DNA from: an uncultured Paracoccus sp.
Lineage (GTDB): Bacteria > Pseudomonadota > Alphaproteobacteria > Rhodobacterales > Rhodobacteraceae
Assembly: GCF_945915435.1 (NCBI RefSeq)
Contig: NZ_CAMEFG010000004.1
Coordinates: 1-64,000 of the forward strand
Reading direction: 5' to 3'
Length of the DNA stretch: 64,000 nt
Position 1 is the first letter of the stretch; every line of letters begins with the position of its first letter. The position numbers and the translations under genes were made by a program. The notes beneath the pieces are model-generated. The model was not told the origin of the DNA, did no database searches, and worked only from the letters and a program-made list of their open reading frames with translations. Shown one piece after another: positions 8,599 to 19,339 of the stretch.

Positions 8599-10335
8599 TT
8601 ACTGGTCCATATAGACGTGCGTTTCCTTTTCCGCGCCCGGATGGGTCACGGCTCCGAATCGCGCCTTGCCGACAAGCTGGGCATATTTCCACAGCGCACC
8701 GGATTCGTAATCGGTCCTGCGCGGGCCTTTCCATTCGGCCTTGCGCCGTTCCAGTTCCGCATCCGACAGGGCGACGGAAATCTCACCTTTGACCGCGTCG
8801 ATGGTGATCATGTCACCGTTTTGCAGAAGCGCGATCGGTCCACCATGCGCCGCCTCGGGGCCGACATGGCCGACGCAGAAGCCGCGCGTGGCGCCCGAAA
8901 AGCGCCCGTCGGTGATCAGCGCGACCTTCTTGCCCATGCCCTGGCCCGAAAGCGCGGCCGTGGTGGCCAGCATTTCACGCATTCCCGGCCCGCCTGCGGG
9001 GCCTTCGTTGCGGATGACGAAGACGTCGCCTTCCTTATACTGGCGGTTCTGGACGGCGTCAAAAGCCTCTTCCTCACATTCGAAGACCAGCGCGGGGCCG
9101 GTAAAGACCTGGTCCTGCGCCGCCATGCCCGCGACCTTGACGATGGCCCCGTCGGGGGCAAGGTTGCCCTTCAGGCCGACGACGCCGCCGGTGGCGGTGA
9201 TCGGGGTCTCGACGGGGTGGATCACCTTGCCGTCGATCTCGCGCGTGATCAGGTCCAGTTCCTCGCCCATCGTGCGGCCTGATGCGGTCAGGCAATCCTC
9301 GTGGACCAGCCCGGCCTTGCGCAATTCGCGCAGGACCAGCGGCACGCCGCCGACCTCGTAGAGGTCCTTGGCGACATATTCGCCGCCCGGACGCAGGTTC
9401 ACGAAATAGGGCGTGTCGCGGAAGATGTCGCAGACGTCGAACAGGTCGAAGTCGATCCCGGCCTCATGCGCGATGGCGGGCAGGTGCAGCCCGGCATTGG
9501 TCGAGCCGCCCGTGCAGGCGACCACGCGCGCGGCGTTTTCCAGCGCCTTGCGGGTCACCACGTCGCGGGCGCGGATGTTTTTCTCGATCAGGTTCATCAC
9601 CGCCTCGCCCGAGGCCAGCCCGTATTGATCGCGCGATTCGTAGGGCGCAGGCGCGCCCGAGGAATTCATCAGCGCCAGCCCGATCGCCTCGGAGACGCAG
9701 GCCATCGTGTTCGCGGTATATTGCCCGCCGCAGGCCCCCGCGGACGGGCAGGCGACACGTTCCAGAATTTCAAGCTCGGCATCCGACATGTTCCCGGCGG
9801 CATGCTGGCCGACCGCCTCGAACACGTCCTGGACCACGACATCCTTGCCGTTCAGCTTGCCCGGCAGGATCGAGCCGCCGTAGATGAACACGCTCGGCAC
9901 GTTCAGCCGCACCATCGCCATCATCATCCCCGGCAGCGACTTGTCGCAGCCCGCAAGCCCCACCAGCGCGTCGTAGCAATGGCCGCGCATGGTCAGTTCC
10001 ACCGTATCGGCGATGGCATCGCGCGATGCCAGCGAGGACCGCATCCCCTCATGCCCCATCGCGATGCCGTCGGTGACGGTGATGGTGGTGAATTCGCGCG
10101 GGCAGCCCCCGCCTTTCTTCACGCCCTGCTTGACCGATTGCGCCTGGCGGTTCAGGGCGATGTTGCAGGGCGCGGCCTCGTTCCAGCAGGTGGCGACGCC
10201 GACCCAGGGGGAATGGATCTCATCCTCGGAAATCCCCATGGCGTAGAAATAGCTGCGATGCGGCGCGCGGGCCGGCCCCTCGGTCACATGGCGGGAGGGC
10301 AGGCGGGACTTGTCGAAACGCTGGTTCGTGCTCAT
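8599..10335 (-). CDS. ilvD: Dihydroxy-acid dehydratase
   Basis: This 578-residue Fe-S dehydratase converts 2,3-dihydroxy-isovalerate or -methylvalerate to the 2-oxo acids in valine, isoleucine and leucine synthesis. The three cluster cysteines are visible in [20 protein letters not shown] and [14 protein letters not shown]. The C-terminal catalytic region with [10 protein letters not shown] is intact. Length matches the short IlvD/Edd class. Only 10 bp separate its stop from the start of the DUF6478-like gene. Confidence 0.97.
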   Translation of the reverse strand: MSTNQRFDKSRLPSRHVTEGPARAPHRSYFYAMGISEDEIHSPWVGVATCWNEAAPCNIALNRQAQSVKQGVKKGGGCPREFTTITVTDGIAMGHEGMRSSLASRDAIADTVELTMRGHCYDALVGLAGCDKSLPGMMMAMVRLNVPSVFIYGGSILPGKLNGKDVVVQDVFEAVGQHAAGNMSDAELEILERVACPSAGACGGQYTANTMACVSEAIGLALMNSSGAPAPYESRDQYGLASGEAVMNLIEKNIRARDVVTRKALENAARVVACTGGSTNAGLHLPAIAHEAGIDFDLFDVCDIFRDTPYFVNLRPGGEYVAKDLYEVGGVPLVLRELRKAGLVHEDCLTASGRTMGEELDLITREIDGKVIHPVETPITATGGVVGLKGNLAPDGAIVKVAGMAAQDQVFTGPALVFECEEEAFDAVQNRQYKEGDVFVIRNEGPAGGPGMREMLATTAALSGQGMGKKVALITDGRFSGATRGFCVGHVGPEAAHGGPIALLQNGDMITIDAVKGEISVALSDAELERRKAEWKGPRRTDYESGALWKYAQLVGKARFGAVTHPGAEKETHVYMDQ

Positions 10336-10426
10336 CGGTTACTCCTGGCTGGGCGCTCTGGCTTGCCAAGAAGCGATATTCCCCCGCAAAGCAAGGTGCA
10401 AGCCTTTGACCGGCTTTCCGCCCGAA

Positions 10427-10750
10427 CTAGGCGACCGCATTCAGCCGGGCGGCGCAAATCAGGTCGTTGCGCGTGACACCCTGCGCCGAATGGGTGGTGA
10501 AGGTGACGCGGCAGTAACCCCAGCCATAGGCGATATCGGGGTGATGGCCCGCCATCTCGCCTATGCCGCCAGCCAGCCCGGCGATCACCTGCGCGCGGGC
10601 AAAGTTACGGGTCTCGAACGCGCGCCGGATGGCCTTGCCGCCGTTGCAGGCCGCCCAGCCTTCCAGCCCCGCCAGCGCCTGCTCAAGCTGCGCGGCGGAA
10701 ATGGGCGCCGCGTCCTGAACGATCGTTTCCCTTGCAAGATCTTCCGTCAT
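10427..10750 (-). CDS. 4a-hydroxytetrahydrobiopterin dehydratase (pterin-4a-carbinolamine dehydratase)
   Basis: A 107-residue protein with the PCD/DCoH signature [21 protein letters not shown], including the paired catalytic histidines. It recycles oxidised tetrahydrobiopterin after aromatic amino acid hydroxylation or serves as a pterin-salvage enzyme. The ATG at 10750 has AGGAAC upstream; the longer frame to 10891 overlaps cls out of register and is not family-like. It lies 37 bp downstream of cls on the same strand. Confidence 0.9.
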   Translation of the reverse strand: MTEDLARETIVQDAAPISAAQLEQALAGLEGWAACNGGKAIRRAFETRNFARAQVIAGLAGGIGEMAGHHPDIAYGWGYCRVTFTTHSAQGVTRNDLICAARLNAVA

Positions 10751-10787
10751 CCGCCGTTCCTTTCGCGATGGTTTCGCCGCCAGCCTA

Positions 10788-12218
10788 TCACAAGAGCGGG
10801 CTGGCAAGCGCCAGCAGGTTGTTGCGCAACCGCCGCCAGACCGACCAGCGCAGGACCTCGATGCGCAAAAGCGGGCGGGACCGCTCGACATAGCTTTGCT
10901 GGCGTTCGTCCAATTGGGCCACCAGTTCCTCGTCCAGGATCAGCATGCTGATCTCGTAATTGATCTCGAAGCTGCGGCGGTCCATGTTCGCGCTGCCGAC
11001 CATCGCCACGCAGCCGTCGATGCTGATCGCCTTGGTGTGCAGCAGGCCGGGGCGGAACAGGTAAAGCCGCACCCCGGCGGCCAGCAGGCCGTAATAGAAG
11101 CCTTCGCTGGTGCCGGCGACGATGAAGGAATCGTTGCGCTCGGGCAGGATCATGGTGACCGCGACCCCGCGCCGGGCGGCGGCGCGGATGGCGGCGTCCA
11201 GCGCGTTGTCGGGAACATAATAAGGCGTCGTGATGGTGATGCGTTCGCGCGCGCCGTGGATCATCGTCGCCATGCAATCCGAGATCGAGCCTTGCCGCAG
11301 GTCCGGCCCTGTGCCCACCACCTGCGCGATGGTGCCGGGAGTGCGCACCGCCTCGACGGATTGCAGCATGCCGCCCAGGTCCTCGCCGGTGTAGCTCATC
11401 CAGTCTTGCAGGAACAGCGCCTGCATCTGGCGCACGACCGGGCCTTCGACCCGCAGCAGGATATCGACCCAGGGCGCATAACGCGGCTTGATCGCAAAGG
11501 CCTTGTCCGAGCAGTTGCGGCTGCCCGAAAAGCCCATGCGGTTGTCGATCACCACGATCTTGCGGTGATTGCGCAGGTCCATGCGCTGGAAAAGCGCGCC
11601 GATGACCGGCAGGCCAAGGGGCAGCGCGATGACGCATTCGACCCCGGCGGCCTTCATCCGCGACCAGGTCTCGGACCATGTGAAGGCGCGCGAACCGATG
11701 GCGTCCACGATCACCCGCGCCTTGACCCCGCGTTCGGCGGCGCGGATGGCGGCCTCGGCCATCTTGCGGCCCGATACGTCGTCCAGCCAGATGTAGAACA
11801 GGATATGGACGTGTCCCTTTGCCTCGTCGATGGCCGCCACCATGTCGTCGATGGCGCTGTCCTCCTCGGACAGCAGCTCGACCCGGTTGCCCGAGACGGC
11901 CTCGAACCCGCCGGTGGCGCGGGCGGCGGCGACCATCGGCGCGGCATAGCCCAGCCCCTCGTCCACGCTGTGGCGGCTGCGCTGCCACAGGCCCGACAGG
12001 TGGTCGCGCACGTCGGCCATGCGCTGGACCTCGGCCCCGCGCATCCTGATCTCTCCGAAAAGGACATAGGCGATGATGCCGATCAGCGGCACCAGCTCGA
12101 CCACCAGGATCCACGACAGGCGGACGGTCGGCTCCAGCCGGGGCCTGAGCAGGACCCGGACCGAGACCAGCAAGGCCGCAGCGTAATGCAGAAGGGCGGT
12201 TCCATCCGTCAACATCAT
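10788..12218 (-). CDS. cls: Cardiolipin synthase (phospholipase D family)
   Basis: This 476-residue membrane enzyme joins two phosphatidylglycerols to give cardiolipin. Two N-terminal hydrophobic helices occupy about residues 8-27 and 35-54. Two HKD motifs follow: [19 protein letters not shown] in the middle and [20 protein letters not shown] near the C-terminus. Length is standard for ClsA-type enzymes. The gene is divergent from accD across 84 bp. Confidence 0.93.
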   Translation of the reverse strand: MMLTDGTALLHYAAALLVSVRVLLRPRLEPTVRLSWILVVELVPLIGIIAYVLFGEIRMRGAEVQRMADVRDHLSGLWQRSRHSVDEGLGYAAPMVAAARATGGFEAVSGNRVELLSEEDSAIDDMVAAIDEAKGHVHILFYIWLDDVSGRKMAEAAIRAAERGVKARVIVDAIGSRAFTWSETWSRMKAAGVECVIALPLGLPVIGALFQRMDLRNHRKIVVIDNRMGFSGSRNCSDKAFAIKPRYAPWVDILLRVEGPVVRQMQALFLQDWMSYTGEDLGGMLQSVEAVRTPGTIAQVVGTGPDLRQGSISDCMATMIHGARERITITTPYYVPDNALDAAIRAAARRGVAVTMILPERNDSFIVAGTSEGFYYGLLAAGVRLYLFRPGLLHTKAISIDGCVAMVGSANMDRRSFEINYEISMLILDEELVAQLDERQQSYVERSRPLLRIEVLRWSVWRRLRNNLLALASPLL

Positions 12219-12302
12219 TCGCCTTTACTATGGCGGCCTGCGGAATTGCAATTCCGCGCCGCGCGGCCTATCTGTCGAAGCGACCGCAGCGAAAGGCCAA
12301 CG

Positions 12303-13262
12303 ATGAACTGGATCACGAATTACGTCCGCCCGCGCATCAACTCGCTTTTCTCGCGCCGCGAAGTGCCCGAGAATCTGTGGACGAAATGCCCCGAATGCGG
12401 AACGATGCTGTTTCACCGCGAACTGGCGGAAAACCTGAACGTCTGCACGAATTGCGACCATCATCTGGCGATCACCCCGCGCGAACGCTTTGCCGCGCTG
12501 TTCGACGGCGGCGTCTTTCTTGAGGTCAAGGTGCCCGAACCGACCGCCGATCCGCTGGGGTTCCGCGACCAGAAGAAATACCCCGACCGCATGAAGGCCG
12601 CGCAGAAAACCACCGGCGAACACGAGGCCATGCTGGTCGCCGAAGGCGAGATCGGCCGCACCCCGGTCGTGGCGGCTGCGCAGGATTTCGCCTTCATGGG
12701 CGGCTCGATGGGGATGTATGTCGGCAATGCCATCATCGCGGCGGCGGAACGCGCGGTCGCGCTGCATCGCCCGCTGGTGCTGTTTTCGGCAGCCGGGGGG
12801 GCGCGGATGCAGGAAGGCATCCTGTCGCTGATGCAGATGCCCCGCACCACGGTTGCCGTGCAGATGCTGAAAGAGGCGGGCCTGCCCTATATCGTCGTGC
12901 TGACCCACCCCACGACCGGCGGCGTCACCGCCAGCTATGCCATGCTGGGCGATGTCCAGATCGCCGAACCCAACGCGCTGATCTGCTTTGCCGGGCCGCG
13001 CGTGATCGAGCAGACCATCCGCGAAAAGCTGCCCGAGGGTTTTCAGCGCGCCGAATACCTGCTGGAACACGGGATGCTGGACCGCGTCACCCATCGCAAG
13101 GACATGCGCGACGAACTGACCACCATCCTGCGCCTGCTGCTGCGCCAGCCCGCCGCCGTCACCGCCGACCTGCCCGCGCCCGAGCCGGTGGCCGAGGCGC
13201 AGCCCGACGCCGGGGGGGCGGCACCCGCGCCCGCCGAAACCGCGCCCGCCAAGGCGGACTGA
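12303..13262 (+). CDS. accD: Acetyl-CoA carboxylase carboxyltransferase subunit beta
   Basis: This 319-residue subunit transfers carboxyl from biotin to acetyl-CoA, making malonyl-CoA for fatty acid synthesis. The N-terminal zinc ribbon is intact (CPECG and CTNCD). The crotonase-fold core has [12 protein letters not shown] and [11 protein letters not shown]. The C-terminal 30 residues are Ala/Pro-rich and look disordered. The ATG at 12303 gives the usual [10 protein letters not shown] start. It is followed by folC, as in many proteobacteria. Confidence 0.97.
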   Translation: MNWITNYVRPRINSLFSRREVPENLWTKCPECGTMLFHRELAENLNVCTNCDHHLAITPRERFAALFDGGVFLEVKVPEPTADPLGFRDQKKYPDRMKAAQKTTGEHEAMLVAEGEIGRTPVVAAAQDFAFMGGSMGMYVGNAIIAAAERAVALHRPLVLFSAAGGARMQEGILSLMQMPRTTVAVQMLKEAGLPYIVVLTHPTTGGVTASYAMLGDVQIAEPNALICFAGPRVIEQTIREKLPEGFQRAEYLLEHGMLDRVTHRKDMRDELTTILRLLLRQPAAVTADLPAPEPVAEAQPDAGGAAPAPAETAPAKAD

Positions 13263-13290
13263 ACCGCACGCCCCTGCAAAGGAGGGGCGA

Positions 13291-13342
13291 AGCCCTGCGC
13301 GGCCCCATTGAGGGGCCTTCAGGGCTGAGGGGCAAGCCCCTC
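13291..13342 (+). terminator. Tandem hairpins between accD and folC
   Basis: The first hairpin pairs AGCCCTG (13291-13297) with CAGGGCT (13320-13326) around an inner GGCCCC/GGGGCC stem. The second pairs GAGGGG with CCCCTC at 13327-13342 around a 4-base loop. Neither is followed by a T-run, so full termination is uncertain. They may attenuate or stabilise the accD transcript before folC. Confidence 0.45.
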
Positions 13343-13368
13343 GTCACCTCTTGCCGCAACGGTGCCAC

Positions 13369-14646
13369 ATGACCGCCTCCAGCCCCTCGGACGCCATCCT
13401 CAACCGCCTGATGTCGCTGCACCCCAAGGTGATCGACCTGTCGCTGGACCGGATGCATCGCCTGCTGGCCGCGCTTGGCCACCCCGAGCGGCGCATCCCG
13501 ACCGCGATCCATATCGCGGGGACGAACGGCAAGGGGTCCACCCAGGCGATGATCCGCGCCGGGCTGGAATCGGCGGGGCTGCGAGTCCATGCCTATACCT
13601 CGCCGCATCTGGCATGGTTTCGCGAACGCATCCGGCTGGCGGGCGATCTGATCGGCGAGGCCGAACTGGCCGCCACGCTGGAAGAATGCGAGACCGCGAA
13701 CGGCGGCCAGCCCATCACCTTCTTCGAGATCACGACCGCCGCCGCCTTCCTGGCCTTTTCCCGCACGCCCGCCGATTTCACGCTGCTTGAGGTCGGGCTT
13801 GGCGGGCGGCTGGACGCGACGAATGTGATCACAAATCCCCGCCTGACCGTGATCACACCCGTTTCCGTCGATCACACGCAATATCTGGGCGAGACCCTGC
13901 CCGAGATCGCGGGCGAAAAGGCGGGCATCCTGAAACGCGGCGTGCCCTGCATCGTCGCCCCCCAACCGCCCGAGGCGCGGGCCGTCATCGAGGCGCGGGC
14001 CGAGGCGCTGTCGGCCCCGCTGCATATCGCCCGGCAGGACTGGGAGTCCCGGCGCGAGGGCGATTCGCTGGTCTTTCAGGACGGCGACGGGCTGATGGAC
14101 CTGCCCCTGCCCGTTCTGCCCGGACCGCATCAGATCGAGAATGCGGGCACCGCTATCGCCGCCCTGCGCGCACTTGGATATGGGCGGATCGAGGCGCGCG
14201 CCGCCGTCACCGAAGCCGAATGGCCCGCCCGGATGCAGCGCCTGACGCACGGCCCGCTGACCCAGGCCGCGCCGGGGTCCGAGATCTGGCTGGACGGCGG
14301 CCACAACCCCGCCGGGGGGCAGGCCGTCGCCGCGACGCTGGCCGCGCTGCCGCCGCGTCCGCTGCATCTGGTCTGCGGGATGCTGAACACCAAGGACGTC
14401 GCGGGCTACATGCGCCCCTTGGCGCAGGCCGCGCAAAGCCTGACCGCCATCGCGATCCCCGGCGAGCCGAACACCCTGCCCGCGCAGGAAACCGCCGCCC
14501 ATGCCGCCAGCCTGGGCCTGGCCACCACCACCGCCCCCGATGCGCAGGCCGCCGTCGCGCGGATCGCCCAAGGCCATCCCGGCGCGCGCATCCTGATCTG
14601 CGGATCGCTCTACCTCGCCGGTCGCATCCTGCGCGAAAACGGCTAG
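13369..14646 (+). CDS. folC: Bifunctional folylpolyglutamate synthase / dihydrofolate synthase
   Basis: A 425-residue Mur-ligase-family enzyme that adds glutamate to dihydropteroate and then to tetrahydrofolates. It has the P-loop AGTNGKGSTQA, a second motif VGLGGRLDATNV and the C-terminal domain motif LDGGHNPAGGQ. ATG at 13369 was chosen; an upstream TTG in frame adds only six unconserved residues. It lies 106 bp after accD, separated by hairpins. Confidence 0.95.
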   Translation: MTASSPSDAILNRLMSLHPKVIDLSLDRMHRLLAALGHPERRIPTAIHIAGTNGKGSTQAMIRAGLESAGLRVHAYTSPHLAWFRERIRLAGDLIGEAELAATLEECETANGGQPITFFEITTAAAFLAFSRTPADFTLLEVGLGGRLDATNVITNPRLTVITPVSVDHTQYLGETLPEIAGEKAGILKRGVPCIVAPQPPEARAVIEARAEALSAPLHIARQDWESRREGDSLVFQDGDGLMDLPLPVLPGPHQIENAGTAIAALRALGYGRIEARAAVTEAEWPARMQRLTHGPLTQAAPGSEIWLDGGHNPAGGQAVAATLAALPPRPLHLVCGMLNTKDVAGYMRPLAQAAQSLTAIAIPGEPNTLPAQETAAHAASLGLATTTAPDAQAAVARIAQGHPGARILICGSLYLAGRILRENG

Positions 14647-14765
14647 GGGCCGCGCGTTCCGGACGACACGCGTCAAGGCAGCATTGATTCAGGCGGGCAA
14701 AGCCACCCGCCATCGCAGACCGACGGTGTCCGGCGGGAGGCGGGGCCGTGATGTGCGTTTGAGCC

Positions 14766-15392
14766 CTAAGCGGTCGGTCGCCTTGCTGCTGCGAGAAGCG
14801 CGCCGAATGCAATCATGGTGCTGCCGCTGACGCGGTTGATCCAGCGCAGGCCACGCGTATTCCGCATCAGCCCTGAAAGCCGGGTTCCGGCATAGGCGTA
14901 GAGGGCGATTGCCAGCATTTCCAGAGCAAGGAAAATGGCCCCGAGGACCATAAAACTGCCCCAGTAATTCGTCGCATCCACAAACTGCGGGAAGAAGGCC
15001 GTGAAGATCAGGATCGCTTTCGGGTTTCCGATGGCGACCAGAAATTCCTGCCGGATGAACCCACGAACCCCATACCTGCCAAATTCCGGATTTTCCGCAG
15101 GCAGTTCCGCCTCGGAGCGCAGAATCTTGATACCGAGCCAGACAAGATAGGCTGCGCCCAGAAACTTCACGACCGTAAATGCGATTTCAGAGGCCATGAG
15201 CAATGCGCCCATGCCAAGCGCGGTGACGGCGATCATCATGATGAACGCGATGAGGCGGCCCACCGCAGCGAACAAAGCGGTCTGCAAACCACACCGCGCG
15301 CCGATTGTCATCGAGAGCAGGTTGTTTGGTCCGAATGCCATGTTCAGCGCAAAACAGGCCGGCACAAACAGGAGCAGGGTTTCCAAGGGCAT
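14766..15392 (-). CDS. LysE/RhtB-family amino acid exporter
   Basis: A 208-residue inner-membrane protein with about six hydrophobic segments. The N-terminal GPNNLLSMTIGARCG corresponds to the conserved LysE family loop (usually GPxxxxxxxxxxxxG), and GNPKAILIFTAFFPQF is the second signature. It is predicted to export amino acids such as homoserine, threonine or lysine; the substrate is unresolved. GGAG lies just upstream of the ATG. Its local GC content is somewhat lower than that of its neighbours, possibly indicating a later insertion between folC and zapE. Confidence 0.88.
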   Translation of the reverse strand: MPLETLLLFVPACFALNMAFGPNNLLSMTIGARCGLQTALFAAVGRLIAFIMMIAVTALGMGALLMASEIAFTVVKFLGAAYLVWLGIKILRSEAELPAENPEFGRYGVRGFIRQEFLVAIGNPKAILIFTAFFPQFVDATNYWGSFMVLGAIFLALEMLAIALYAYAGTRLSGLMRNTRGLRWINRVSGSTMIAFGALLAAARRPTA

Positions 15393-15503
15393 CGCGTCTC
15401 CGTTAGCTTCTTTTAAATCTCTTCGGTTTGTCTATGACCGCTCCCCGTCCCGCAGAGCAGACGCCCGGATCACTGATTCATCAGGTCCCGCCCATTCGGG
15501 TGA

Positions 15504-16619
15504 TCAGGCATGGTCTCCGGCATCGCGATTGCCCCAGTTGGCGTCGCGCATCTCGTGCAGGCGGCTGGCGGTACGCTCGAACTCGAACGCGCCCGTGCCT
15601 TCGGCATAGAGCCGTTCGGGTTCGTCCGCCGCGCTGGCGAACAGGCGCACCTTCGCCTCATAGAGGGCGTCGATCAGGGTGACGAAGCGCCGCGCCTCGT
15701 TGTAGTTCGACTGGCCAAGGCGGGGAATCGCGTCGATGAAGATGACGTCCAGCGCGTCGGCCAGCGCAAGGTAGTCGGCGGCGCCAAGCGGACGCCCGCA
15801 CAGGTCCCAGAAGCCAGCGCGCCCGATGCGGTCCACATGCCGGGGGATCTGCACCTCGCGCCCCATCACCGGCAGGATCAGCGGGGCGGCGGGCTGGCCG
15901 CCGGTCAGCCGCGCCCAGATCCGGTCCAGCGCGTGGCTGGCGGCAAGATCGGCGGGGGTGAACCAGATCTGGCCGCCCTCGTCGCGGTTCTGGCGGTGGT
16001 CCTGGTCGCTGACCAGCTCGACCACCTCCATCCTGTCGCGGATCAGCGCGATGAAGGGCAGGAAAAGCTGGCGGTTGAGACCGTTCTTGTACAGGTCCTC
16101 GGGCACCCGGTTCGAAGTGGTGACAATCATCACCCCCCGGTCCAGCAGCACCTGGAACAGCCGCCCCACGATCATCGCATCGGCGATGTCGGTGATCTGC
16201 ATCTCGTCGAAGCACAAAAGCCGCGTCTGGTCGGCGACCTGGTTGGCGACCGGCAGAACGACGTCCTGAACGCCGGTCTTGCGCACGCGGTCCAGCCCCG
16301 CCTGGATTTCCTGCATGAATTCGTGGAAATGGACACGCCGCTTGGCAGGGGTCGGCGCGGCCTCGATGATCAGGTCCATCAGCATGGACTTGCCGCGCCC
16401 GACGCCGCCCCACAGGTAAAGCCCCTTGGGCGCGGGCGCCTGCGCGGCGGGCTTGCGCGACAGGCGCGACAGCCAGCCGCCGCGCGCGGATGGCGCGGGC
16501 GACTGCTCCAGCCGCGCGATCACCGCGTCCATCGCGGGCAGGACCGCCTGCTGCGCCGGATCGGGTTGCAATCCGCCCGAGGCGGTGCGGGCATGGTAAA
16601 GCTGTGATACGCTGCTCAT
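15504..16619 (-). CDS. zapE: Cell division ATPase ZapE (AFG1/LACE1 family)
   Basis: This 371-residue AAA-type ATPase is related to E. coli ZapE, which acts on FtsZ rings, and to the AFG1 mitochondrial family. Walker A is LWGGVGRGKSMLMD, Walker B is LLCFDEMQITD, and the arginine-containing ATSNR-like motif appears as TTSNRVPEDLYKNGL. The start at 16619 has AGGGA at proper distance; two upstream in-frame codons are also possible starts. The C-terminal FASAADEPERLY is typical of the family. Confidence 0.92.
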   Translation of the reverse strand: MSSVSQLYHARTASGGLQPDPAQQAVLPAMDAVIARLEQSPAPSARGGWLSRLSRKPAAQAPAPKGLYLWGGVGRGKSMLMDLIIEAAPTPAKRRVHFHEFMQEIQAGLDRVRKTGVQDVVLPVANQVADQTRLLCFDEMQITDIADAMIVGRLFQVLLDRGVMIVTTSNRVPEDLYKNGLNRQLFLPFIALIRDRMEVVELVSDQDHRQNRDEGGQIWFTPADLAASHALDRIWARLTGGQPAAPLILPVMGREVQIPRHVDRIGRAGFWDLCGRPLGAADYLALADALDVIFIDAIPRLGQSNYNEARRFVTLIDALYEAKVRLFASAADEPERLYAEGTGAFEFERTASRLHEMRDANWGNRDAGDHA

Positions 16620-16661
16620 GCGCATTCCCTGCCAAACTCGCCGCACCGCCGCAAGGGGGCG

Positions 16662-17972
16662 TCAGCCGATCGAGACGTTGCGCGTCTCGACCCGGATCAG
16701 CAGCGTCATCACCGCCCCCAGCACCAGAAGCGCCGCGAAAAGGCCGATGGCGACGCCGAAGCCCTGCGCGATCACGCCCCCCAGCATCGAGGGCGCCAGC
16801 AACCCGCCAAGCCGCGCCACCGCGCCCGCCGTGCCCATGCCGGTGCCGCGCAGCCCGGTCGGATACAGTTCCGGCGTAAAGGCGTAAAGCGCGCCCCAAG
16901 CGCCCAGGAACGCAAAGCTCATCAGCAGAAGCGAGCCTCCGACCATCGCCGTGCCGCTGGCCACCGTGAACAGGAAGCAGCCAAGCGCGCTGAGGATCAG
17001 GAACAGTTGCAGCGTCGGAAGGCGGCCCCATTTCTCGACCCCATAGGCGGCCAGCGCATAGCCAGGGATCTGCGCCAGCGCCATCAGGACAAGGAAGCCG
17101 TAGCCGCGCACGAAGCCGAAGCCTTCGTTCGCAAGCTGCGGGGGCAGCCAGACGAAAACGCCGTAATAGGACAGCGACACCAGGAACCAGACCGCCAGGA
17201 TCGCGATGGTGCGGGTGCGAAGCTGCGCGCCGAAGATGCCCTGCGGGTGGCTTTCGACCGGGGCGGGAACGATGCGGACGCTGGCGGGCAGCGGCTCGGC
17301 CCGGTTCACGCGCAGCACCTTGTCGACGACCTGCCGCGCCTCGGCGTCGCGGCCCGTGCGCAGCAGATACATCGGCGATTCGGGCACCCACAGGCGCAGC
17401 CCCGCGCCGACCACGGCGGGGATCGCCGCGATGAAGAAGATCCAGCGCCATGCCTCGTCGCTGTATTGGCTGGCGATCCATGCGGTCACGGCGATGATGA
17501 TGGTGCCCACGGCCCAGAAGCCTTCCAGCCAGACCAGCCAGCGGCCCCGGTTCTTCGGCGGCAGGAACTCGGCCATCATGGCGTAATCGACGGGCAATGT
17601 GCCGCCCACCGCCACCCCGGTCAGGAAACGCAGCGCGACAAGGATGCCGAAGCTGGGCGCAAAGACCGACAGCATCCCGAACACCGCCTCGGCCGAGACG
17701 GTCAGCAGCAGCACGTTGCGCCGCCCGATCCGGTCTGCGATCCGGCCAAAGACCGAGGCGCCGACGAACATGCCCAGAAAGAACAGCGTGCCGGTCAGCA
17801 GCGCCTCGGGCACCGTCAGCCCGAATGTCGCCGCGATCGAGGCCGCCGTGAATCCGATCGCGATCACCTGCATCGCGTCGGCGGTCCAGACCAGTCCGAA
17901 AATCCCCAGAAGCCGGGCCTGGAACCGCCCCGCGCCCCCGCGCGACAGCGCATCGTCGATCATCATGTCCAT
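16662..17972 (-). CDS. MFS transporter, metabolite:proton symporter type
   Basis: This 436-residue inner-membrane protein has about twelve hydrophobic helices. The loop 2-3 signature of the major facilitator family appears as GRIADRIGRRNVLL. The repeat in the second half (YALAAYGVEKWGRLP) and the sequence PESPMYLL suggest the sugar/aromatic-acid/organic-cation symporter branch; the substrate is unknown. The ATG at 17972 has GGAAGGGA upstream. It lies 42 bp upstream of zapE on the same strand, but a functional link is not obvious. Confidence 0.85.
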   Translation of the reverse strand: MDMMIDDALSRGGAGRFQARLLGIFGLVWTADAMQVIAIGFTAASIAATFGLTVPEALLTGTLFFLGMFVGASVFGRIADRIGRRNVLLLTVSAEAVFGMLSVFAPSFGILVALRFLTGVAVGGTLPVDYAMMAEFLPPKNRGRWLVWLEGFWAVGTIIIAVTAWIASQYSDEAWRWIFFIAAIPAVVGAGLRLWVPESPMYLLRTGRDAEARQVVDKVLRVNRAEPLPASVRIVPAPVESHPQGIFGAQLRTRTIAILAVWFLVSLSYYGVFVWLPPQLANEGFGFVRGYGFLVLMALAQIPGYALAAYGVEKWGRLPTLQLFLILSALGCFLFTVASGTAMVGGSLLLMSFAFLGAWGALYAFTPELYPTGLRGTGMGTAGAVARLGGLLAPSMLGGVIAQGFGVAIGLFAALLVLGAVMTLLIRVETRNVSIG

Positions 17973-18067
17973 TGAGTGTCCCTTCCGCATGGCAGCAAAG
18001 CAAACCGATGGGCGAGGCATCACATCAGTTGACGCGATGTCAAGATGGTTTGAGGACAAGGGCCGGA

Positions 18068-19339
18068 TCAGGGCAACGCGACGACCCGCCGCCGCTTGGG
18101 TGCCGTTTCGACGGGCAGGCCGCTGTGCAGCGTCAGCGCGGGCAGCGTGCAGCCGTGGCGCGCGGCCAGCCTGGACAGGCTTTCGCGCAGGTCCGTGGCC
18201 GCCTGCGTGGGCCGGTCGGTGTCCAGCCAGACGTGCAGGCTGCGCTGGCCGTGCTGGATCGCGCGATAGTCCCGCACCGGCACCGGCAGCAGCGCCACCG
18301 CCTGCCGGATCGCGTCCGAGGGGATCATGCGCAGCCCGCCCTGCGCGGCGGGCCACCACAGGATGTCATCCGCCCGCCCCTCGATCCTCGCAAGCCGCAC
18401 CGAGGCGCAGCCGCAAGGGCAAGGCGCCGGGTCGGGCACCAGCACGTCGTCCAGCCGATAACGCAGGATCGGCAGCGATTCACGGGTGAAATCGGTGATG
18501 ACCGGGCAGAAGGCGCCGGTATCCAGGTCGATCACGTCGCGGTCGAAGCGGATGAAACGCTCGTTCAGGTGCAGGCTGCCGGCCCGGCAGGTGTAGCCCA
18601 GCACCCCCTCGGTGCATTGATAGACCTGATCGACCGGAACGCCGAAGGCACGGCGGATCAGGGCGGCGTCCTCGGGCGACAGGACCTCGGCGACCGAGAT
18701 GATGCGGCAGGGGCGCAGGCGCAGCGCGCGGGCCTCTTGCGCTTGGGCCAGCAGGCACAGGATCTGCGCGGGCGCGATCAGCACGGTCGGGTCCTGCGTG
18801 GCCAGCCGGGGGATGTGGCCCTCGAACGTGTCCAGCAGGTCGTAGAAACGGAACTGCATCAGCGCATTGCCAAGCGTTTCATACAGCGCATTGTTCGCGC
18901 GCAGGAAAAACGCGATCCTCTGGCGGCGCAGCAGGGGCTGCGGCCAGAACCGCCCCAGCATCACCCCGGCCCATATCGCGCGCTCGCGCCGGTTGGTCAG
19001 GAACAGCCCCCGCTGGCCCGAGGTGCCGGTGGACAGCCCCACCGCGACCTGTCCGATCATCGGGGAAAAATCGCGGCTTTCCTCGGCTTTCGTGGCGACG
19101 TCCAGCGCCTGTTCAAGGGTGATGCCGCAGGTGTTGATGGCGGTGAAATCGCGCATCATGCGGGATTTGTCCATCAGCGGCCAGTCCTCGACCGGGCGGT
19201 CGGCCAGGGGCGCATAAAGGGGGGACCGCCCCATGATGCGGCGGCGCAGGCGGTCCATCCCCCGCGCCTGGTGGTGGGCGACGGCATCGCGGTCGGGAAA
19301 ACCCGCGCCATAGCGCGCCTGCCAGAAACTGCGGATCAT
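18068..19339 (-). CDS. Adenylate-forming enzyme, coenzyme F390 synthetase/PaaK-like
   Basis: A 423-residue cytoplasmic enzyme of the ANL superfamily, close in style to F390 synthetase-related proteins and phenylacetate-CoA ligase. The phosphate-binding P-loop reads GLSTGTSGQRG, later motifs include YQCTEGVLG and the hinge-like YRLDDVLVPDP, and a CPCGC segment is present. It should activate a carboxylic acid as acyl-AMP. It is the last gene of a coupled set with a KAS III enzyme, a reductase and an MBL hydrolase; its ATG overlaps the upstream stop by four bases. The position suggests it acts on the beta-hydroxy acid made by the first two enzymes, by analogy with OleC, which is a different ANL clade. 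Confidence 0.78.
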   Translation of the reverse strand: MIRSFWQARYGAGFPDRDAVAHHQARGMDRLRRRIMGRSPLYAPLADRPVEDWPLMDKSRMMRDFTAINTCGITLEQALDVATKAEESRDFSPMIGQVAVGLSTGTSGQRGLFLTNRRERAIWAGVMLGRFWPQPLLRRQRIAFFLRANNALYETLGNALMQFRFYDLLDTFEGHIPRLATQDPTVLIAPAQILCLLAQAQEARALRLRPCRIISVAEVLSPEDAALIRRAFGVPVDQVYQCTEGVLGYTCRAGSLHLNERFIRFDRDVIDLDTGAFCPVITDFTRESLPILRYRLDDVLVPDPAPCPCGCASVRLARIEGRADDILWWPAAQGGLRMIPSDAIRQAVALLPVPVRDYRAIQHGQRSLHVWLDTDRPTQAATDLRESLSRLAARHGCTLPALTLHSGLPVETAPKRRRVVALP